Assembly (NCBI GenBank): GCA_016183245.1
Contig: JACPEY010000035.1
Coordinates: forward strand, 1 to 33,788
Length of the DNA stretch: 33,788 nt
Direction: 5' to 3'
Source of the DNA: Candidatus Daviesbacteria bacterium
GTDB lineage: Bacteria > Patescibacteriota > Microgenomatia > Daviesbacterales > UBA10151
The notes beneath the pieces were generated by a model. It saw only the letters and a program-made list of their open reading frames with translations. It had not been told where the DNA came from and did no database searches. Made by a program: the position numbers and the translations under genes. Positions 30,301-33,788 of this stretch are shown here, in pieces. Within the stretch, counting starts at the first letter, position 1; every line of letters starts with the position of its first letter.

Positions 30301-31808
30301 TCAGCCAACTCCACCCGACGATCATTTACTACCTGTGCGACCATATTCAAGCCTTCGCGGTTAAAGTAATCAATACACCCTCCAATGCCCTCTTCCAGGG
30401 TATTCATTCCGTATTTTTGTTTAAAAGCAGCAACATCCCCTTGCATATTTTCTATCGCTGCTATTTCGGCTCTATCCCAATAGCCGCTCTGTTCTTCTCC
30501 TAAAAATATCCCACTATCATTTACAATCTGCATAACCCGACCAGTTCGATCTTCAATAACAACGTTGGGATTAAGCACTTGCTGTAATGTGCCCAATCTT
30601 TCCAGCACGCCGCCCTGCCCCTTATATTCATCTATGCCTAATTTTTCTTTTTGCCCCACGCCTACCCTCGAGTCATAAAAAAGCTTTACCAAGGGATCTC
30701 TTGCTACTTTAAACAAATCAATTCTTTCTCCATTGGGCTTCTTTAATGCGTCGATTTCACTAAAAAGAGTTCTTATATTACTTATTTCTGCTTGCTCCAA
30801 AGCTGCATTACCAGTTCTTCTCGCATTCTCAAGCCGGTCAAAAATTTGTTCAAAATAAGAACGAGACTGTACCGGAGGTGTTTCTGGTACCGGAGGCATT
30901 TCAGCTGTTATTCGCAAACCTTCTAGATCGGTTAAAACTTGTTGAGCTAGTGCTGCATCTTGTACCGCCCCGCCATCAACTAACCCCTCAATACGCGTCG
31001 AGATTCTTCTTAAAAACTGTTCATCTCCACGATTAGCTTTACCAGTTGCGACTACTTGTTCAATAATTCGTTTTAACCCCGGTTCAGTATCATACTCATG
31101 TGAATTTACATTTTTTTCTAAGGCAGTAAATTCGGAGGGAGGAAGAATACCCACTAATCCTGCCTCAAAAAGTTTACGCCTCTCTTCTGCGTTAAAGACT
31201 TCTTCTCCTGTTTCTGTTTTTTCTCTCCCAATCCTTACCTTCTCTTTAATTTCAGCGGGATTGTAATTAAAAACGCCTGCGCCTGGGCGATCCTTTCCTA
31301 CCTCGTGCATTCTCAAAAGAGCTTGTTTTTGCTGTTCGGACAGTTCTTTACCCTCTCCGTACAACAGCTCTCCTGCAGCTCGCTTGCGATCTTCGTCCCC
31401 AAGTCCGGCATTACGCAGCACAGCTTCTTCTGCCACTTTGCCATTAACTACTTGTCCGGGGACTAGCGGCATTTGAGGAGGCAGTGTTGGAGTTGTATCA
31501 GCTAATTCTGCGCGTATACGCGCTGCTTCCTGTTCGGCATCCTCAAGAAACTCTTCATGAGTTTGATGTTGGGCCTGACGCAACTGAATAACATCAAGGG
31601 AATGACGCTTGGTTAATGTTTCATATAAATCAGGTGGCATACCAGCAATAGGCGATTTAGGCTCTATGTTTCCTACTTGAGAGCTCGGTACTGCAACTTC
31701 TGTTCCTGGGCCGGATGTTCCTTCTGCCATATTTGATCCCCTTCGACTGGTTCGACTTCGCTCACCACTTCCAGTTCGCTCAGGGTTATAACTTTCTGCT
31801 TGTGCCAT
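27387..31808 (-). CDS. 1473-residue soluble protein of unknown function
   Basis: By far the largest gene here; I recognise no domain. There is no signal peptide or membrane helix. Residues 1-130 are Ser/Gly/Pro-rich and likely disordered (GERSRTSRRGSN, TTPTLPPQMPLVPG). Residues 150-450 are helical and charged. The remainder is a mixed, Trp- and Tyr-rich globular region with segments such as WIPNRGDYETWIQFVADDV, FHFSEFIASSCEDTKYQDHF and PETMATYYTESPVY. No Walker A or catalytic signature is evident. It converges on the VirB6-like gene with 8 bp between stops, so a functional link to that locus is suggested but not shown. A broken copy of its first 20-odd codons is at 33468-33551. Confidence 0.85.
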   Translation of the reverse strand: MAQAESYNPERTGSGERSRTSRRGSNMAEGTSGPGTEVAVPSSQVGNIEPKSPIAGMPPDLYETLTKRHSLDVIQLRQAQHQTHEEFLEDAEQEAARIRAELADTTPTLPPQMPLVPGQVVNGKVAEEAVLRNAGLGDEDRKRAAGELLYGEGKELSEQQKQALLRMHEVGKDRPGAGVFNYNPAEIKEKVRIGREKTETGEEVFNAEERRKLFEAGLVGILPPSEFTALEKNVNSHEYDTEPGLKRIIEQVVATGKANRGDEQFLRRISTRIEGLVDGGAVQDAALAQQVLTDLEGLRITAEMPPVPETPPVQSRSYFEQIFDRLENARRTGNAALEQAEISNIRTLFSEIDALKKPNGERIDLFKVARDPLVKLFYDSRVGVGQKEKLGIDEYKGQGGVLERLGTLQQVLNPNVVIEDRTGRVMQIVNDSGIFLGEEQSGYWDRAEIAAIENMQGDVAAFKQKYGMNTLEEGIGGCIDYFNREGLNMVAQVVNDRRVELADNGIQDIWDTVITNKMGRPLKDDDGIITAKNFADVREIIQGARIQNPWIPNRGDYETWIQFVADDVEELREMSPYIIIKVVRKLGSGDEETSYQTLKQEKGKMDSGLAAYDFETASQFRRAVSEISGDFNLQGSEIFSERVRKGWDGFFHFSEFIASSCEDTKYQDHFADAVLLDKHGETMLALEEFSKDDGIFWRYGEKSVDTATKAKVAELQRWQIRRRKEIEKSLMEKKLRRMDDLLNLTLDQHGNITGYGVPNHPAFQRLKAKYDLEDSEDKAKNNGRILDADKNPTTETRWVEYCRKALQWEKTGEFGDPREAERVTFQHPLARVLRPVGYVDVQSGVTTAVDELDDMFEDDPRVNTDSAYKRAKRRRIKNTLDKAEKVARAFLVDSMSALAWFTPEVRDPETDEIDQVKTQAMVAKFNRFLEPARLPKISDKDTVPYKTLYRVIMQALLREDQAKPPAKRRFKFHYLLTKMGFDLDLPTYAAWNLGAHDTGRPAVMLDGVYKDIVYDANHNEVGLRAALKTEKKSGLDEKNAGAKWAEEERRMHLLVQLVMRQMFPKYFNYPGHDTKGAGVKDIRNILDPIYGISARTSWISDLTDKMLMGEQDPAKDYGGTRSPLRQWLGLVKGGDEVIFRQTGYAGIIEGPRDMEAWLNRFKKVVAQYESMTKGSKEGGPGILKSGPFSGMFRWTNYSRGHLKIESGYYKSEHVNEEDFAIKKPSEAIQDSTEAHRKDGIELAGSTIGPLLAYMKNTVESTFGRNPESAKFLNTLLWYAVSKWMDTSPEYRSKPGYAIDGNLHLARYFMHTVLQEDEGLIYSDTDWDKIMLGYVKKSDKREIIRYKVRIDKGVEQTEEILRNNDGTAKGAHWVANETDDTVVEGLIDSFPKELRDEILNGQKMGMLPSGKYEPYEDSKKSTYKTVIIDYWLPFGMHSRFPETMATYYTESPVYKETYKSALGQIRPRQKVERP

Positions 31809-31930
31809 AGTTTTGTTTTAGATAAGTTTTCCAAAACCTATGGACTAATTCCCTTCGATCCTTTGACTATTACTCAGGACTCAGGGTTATAACCAGTTTA
31901 GGGCTTTGGCTAACTCACTGTCAATCTCCG

Positions 31931-32047
31931 TAATTTTTAATTTTCAATTTTTGATTTACATTGAATTTTCAATGGTTCAATGTTTAATATCTGAAAATGA
32001 ATACATTGATATTTGATTGAAAATTGTAAATTGGTATTTGAAAATTA
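31931..32047. repeat. AT-rich inverted-repeat element B, copy 2
   Basis: TTAATTTTCAATTTTTGATTT-type units on the left and TTGATTGAAAATTG, AAATTGG, TTGAAAATTAC on the right, closely matching 14127-14263. It fills most of the 339-bp gap 31809-32147. Apart from a possible promoter at 32093 I see nothing else there. Confidence 0.6.
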
Positions 32048-32092
32048 CTTTTGTATTGTAATGAAGACAAAAGTTTGGCGCTTGATTTAATC

Positions 32093-32121
32093 TTGACAAA
32101 ATCCTGACGGATTAGTATCTA
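32093..32121 (+). promoter_or_regulatory. Promoter-like sequence facing an antisense direction
   Basis: TTGACA (32093-32098), 17-bp spacer, TATCTA (32116-32121) on the plus strand. No plus-strand gene follows; transcription would run antisense into the DUF4143 ATPase. It could be chance. Confidence 0.3.
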
Positions 32122-32147
32122 GAAAGTAGTTAGTAATGTAGGCCGGG

Positions 32148-33326
32148 TTAAAGATCAGACGCTATAATAACTTTCTCTTCCTTGCTATATTCCTTAGAAA
32201 CAACATAATATGCTGTTAAATTCAGCGATTTTGCCTTCGCCTTTAAATGGGCCAAATCCCTTTTTGAAACACTGGTTTTAACCTCACAGGCAACACCGCC
32301 ATCAATAATAAAATCAATTTCGCTCGCATCCTTATAGAAGAAGTCAAGTTTATAATAAGGTCTTAAGTCTTGAAAGACAGCCTGTTCGAATAACTGCCCT
32401 TCAGAAACCTGCCCTAATACATTGGCCATACCGGCATCACACAGATAAAGCTTTTTGCTGCCGGCTGCCTGCCTATCAATGCTTTTGGAAAATTTAGACA
32501 AAAATGTCACAAAATAGGTATGTTCCAAAAAAGTCAGATAATTATAGACTGTCTGACGGGAAACACCTAAACTATTGGCTAATTTAGCGATTTCAATACG
32601 TCCTCCTACCCTAGGAATTAGCAACAAAATCAAATCCCGAAGTTTACCTGTATCTTCAAAATCTGCCAAGGTTTTCACATCCTGTTCAAAATACGATTTA
32701 AACACATCTAAAAGCAGTGTCCTCTTACGCTCCGGATTTGTTTCCAATACGACTTTAGGGAAACCACCAAACTCCATAAATTCCTGATAATAAGGCATCA
32801 ACCGTTCATAACGGATACGATTTTTTGCCGCCGCGGCTTGGGCGAAATCAACCATCACCTTTCTTGAAAAACCCTTAAAAACCAAAAACTCGGCAAAGGT
32901 CAACGGGAACATTTCAAAAACAATTTTCCTGCCGGCCAAAGATTCCGGAAAAAGGTTCTTAAGATAAAAACTGCTGGAACCTGTCAGGATAAACTTAATA
33001 TCATAGTGATCAGAAAGGTACTTAACCACTTGGCTAATAACAGGCAGATTTTGTATCTCATCTAATAAGATAAACGCTTTTTCTTTATTGGTAATCCCAA
33101 AGTCAGCTAAATTATTCCAAATAGCATCAAAGTTATCAGTTTCAAATATTTTCCTGTTGATAGGACTTTCCAGATCTAATAAGACTTTATTTGAAGTTGA
33201 GATTTTAGAAAACAGGTGCTCTAAGGCAATAGTCTTTCCCACCCTGCGCATACCGGTAATAACCAGATTTTCCCTGGTAGTCAACTCCTTTTCTAATTGA
33301 GCAAATATAAATCTTGGATAGATCAT
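32148..33326 (-). CDS. AAA ATPase with DUF4143 domain (2)
   Basis: A 392-residue protein with Walker A ITGMRRVGKTIAL, Walker B FILLDEIQNLP, sensor LTGSSSFYLKN, a clear helix-turn-helix (IAKLANSLGVSRQTVYNYL) and a C-terminal nuclease-like D...E-x-K (SEIDFIIDGG...CEVKTS). It is only distantly similar to the copy at 21650, so it is an independent family member rather than a recent duplicate. A TAATAA box ends 7 nt before the ATG at 33326; a TTGACA lies 23 bp further upstream. The gene sits between repeats and next to a transposase remnant, consistent with mobile or accessory DNA. Confidence 0.88.
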   Translation of the reverse strand: MIYPRFIFAQLEKELTTRENLVITGMRRVGKTIALEHLFSKISTSNKVLLDLESPINRKIFETDNFDAIWNNLADFGITNKEKAFILLDEIQNLPVISQVVKYLSDHYDIKFILTGSSSFYLKNLFPESLAGRKIVFEMFPLTFAEFLVFKGFSRKVMVDFAQAAAAKNRIRYERLMPYYQEFMEFGGFPKVVLETNPERKRTLLLDVFKSYFEQDVKTLADFEDTGKLRDLILLLIPRVGGRIEIAKLANSLGVSRQTVYNYLTFLEHTYFVTFLSKFSKSIDRQAAGSKKLYLCDAGMANVLGQVSEGQLFEQAVFQDLRPYYKLDFFYKDASEIDFIIDGGVACEVKTSVSKRDLAHLKAKAKSLNLTAYYVVSKEYSKEEKVIIASDL

Positions 33327-33364
33327 GTGTCTATTATTAGACTACATATGAGGGGGGGTATTTG

Positions 33365-33551
33365 TCAAGTAGTAAATTGATCTGCCGGATCACGGCAAAC
33401 AGCAATCTTTATTTTAGGGTTAGCTACAACGCCCTTTTTCAATAGTGCTACAACCTTCTTACGTATTTCTTCGCTCGCCTCTTCCAGTTCGCTCAGGCCT
33501 TCGGTTCTGAGGCTCAGACTCGAAGAGGTTATAACTTTCTACTTGTGCCAT
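33365..33551 (-). pseudogene. Broken duplicate of the start of the giant gene
   Basis: ATG at 33549-33551 opens MAQVESYN, which matches MAQAESYN of the giant gene. A 30-nt insertion follows, then PERTGRGERR against PERTGSGERS, and a stop after 30 codons. One base over, another frame stays open to TGA at 33365-33367 and reads like real protein (SELEEASEEIRKKVVALLKK, then NPKIKIAVCRDPADQF). So this is a frameshifted or chimeric remnant: a duplicated 5' end joined to a different short coding segment. Confidence 0.5.
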
Positions 33552-33659
33552 AAATTCCTTTCTTTAGAGTCTAGTGGCTAGAGTCAAGAATCAAGAATCT
33601 AAGGCTTAACTCCAGCATAGAACTTCCTAAAAATAGAGTCAAGAATCTGTACAGGATGC
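33552..33659. other. Non-coding stretch with short direct repeats
   Basis: AGAGTCAAGAATC occurs at about 33571 and 33635, and TCTAGTGGCTAGAGTC-type text similar to the comFC insertion is present. It probably includes the end of the insertion sequence whose transposase lies to the right; no terminal inverted repeat can be fixed without the other end. Confidence 0.35.
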
Positions 33660-33788
33660 CTAGATAACGTACACTTCTCCTTTCTGTGTTTGTTGGTAAT
33701 TATAGACATATTCAGAGGGGGTTTGGTAGTGGATGGCAGCATGGAATCTTCTGTTGTTGTATTTGTCATTGAACATTTCACATCTTAA
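33660..33788 (-). CDS. Transposase C-terminus (integrase-core, IS3/IS481-like), partial
   Basis: The reading frame is open from the window edge and ends at TAG (33660-33662), giving 42 residues: MFNDKYNNRRFHAAIHYQTP followed by SEYVYNYQQ. The N-x-x-R-x-H-x-A...P-x-E/Y pattern is the standard end of DDE integrase-core transposases (rve_3 region) of IS3/IS481-type elements. The catalytic domain lies outside the window, so intactness cannot be judged. The 60-residue ORF overlapping it in another frame is a shadow. Confidence 0.75.
   Translation of the reverse strand, partial: LRCEMFNDKYNNRRFHAAIHYQTPSEYVYNYQQTQKGEVYVI

Noticed and set aside
14127-32047. AT-rich TTGAAAATT repeats considered as a CRISPR array
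   Set aside because: Units are irregular, very short and without unique spacers of constant length; no cas genes are present.
33599-33781. 60-codon minus-strand ORF at the window end
   Set aside because: It is a shadow of the transposase C-terminus, which is in another frame and has the family motif.

Overview
The window looks like a chromosome segment from a Candidate Phyla Radiation (Patescibacteria) bacterium, most plausibly Microgenomates-like. This is an inference from several observations: moderate-to-low GC, short intergenic gaps, many small membrane proteins without recognised function, DUF4143 ATPases, a four-helix-bundle protein, several VirB2-like pilin paralogues, and abundant short palindromic or AT-rich repeats that reach into coding sequence. 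TGA is used as a stop throughout, so the Gly-UGA code of Gracilibacteria/SR1 is unlikely.

Layout. 1-3.3 kb: a secreted beta-helix-like protein, a Cys-rich unknown protein and a ChaN/TraB-like protein. 3.4-6.8 kb: tRNA-Asn, a DUF4870-like membrane protein, and the rpoD-dnaG pair. 6.9-8.8 kb: a BrnT/BrnA toxin-antitoxin pair, a GIY-YIG gene apparently inserted next to tRNA-Ser(GGA), a frameshifted cupin and a DUF5652-like membrane protein. 8.8-11 kb: TlyA-like methyltransferase, NUDIX hydrolase and a tRNA cluster with three more tRNA-Ser (CGA, TGA, GCT) and two tRNA-Arg. 11-14.1 kb: comFC, a GT-C-like membrane protein, a tmRNA gene not represented by any ORF, and smpB, so both trans-translation components are present. 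14.2-18.7 kb: a minus-strand operon with a SpoIID/LytB protein, a PH-domain membrane protein, a small membrane protein and a PP2C-like/beta-propeller protein. 19-31.8 kb: an envelope-system locus with six two-TM VirB2/TrbC-like pilin paralogues, a VirB6/TrbL-like polytopic protein, a Thr/Pro-rich anchored protein and a 1473-residue soluble protein of unknown function. It is interrupted by a decayed DUF433/DUF5615 toxin-antitoxin pair, a four-helix-bundle gene and a DUF4143 ATPase. 32-33.8 kb: a second DUF4143 ATPase, a broken copy of the start of the giant gene, and the C-terminus of an IS transposase at the window edge.

Two themes cross the window. First, many genes have a clear -10 box, often TGnTANNAT, only 6-9 nt before the start codon, so their mRNAs should be leaderless. 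Strong Shine-Dalgarno sites occur only in a few places, such as the BrnA-like antitoxin and the DUF4870-like gene. Second, at least three families of short repeats reach into genes. They supply start and stop codons, signal-peptide sequence and in-frame insertions. The best candidate for an undescribed system is the 19-32 kb multi-pilin/VirB6-like/giant-protein locus, which has no VirB4- or VirD4-type ATPase inside the window.
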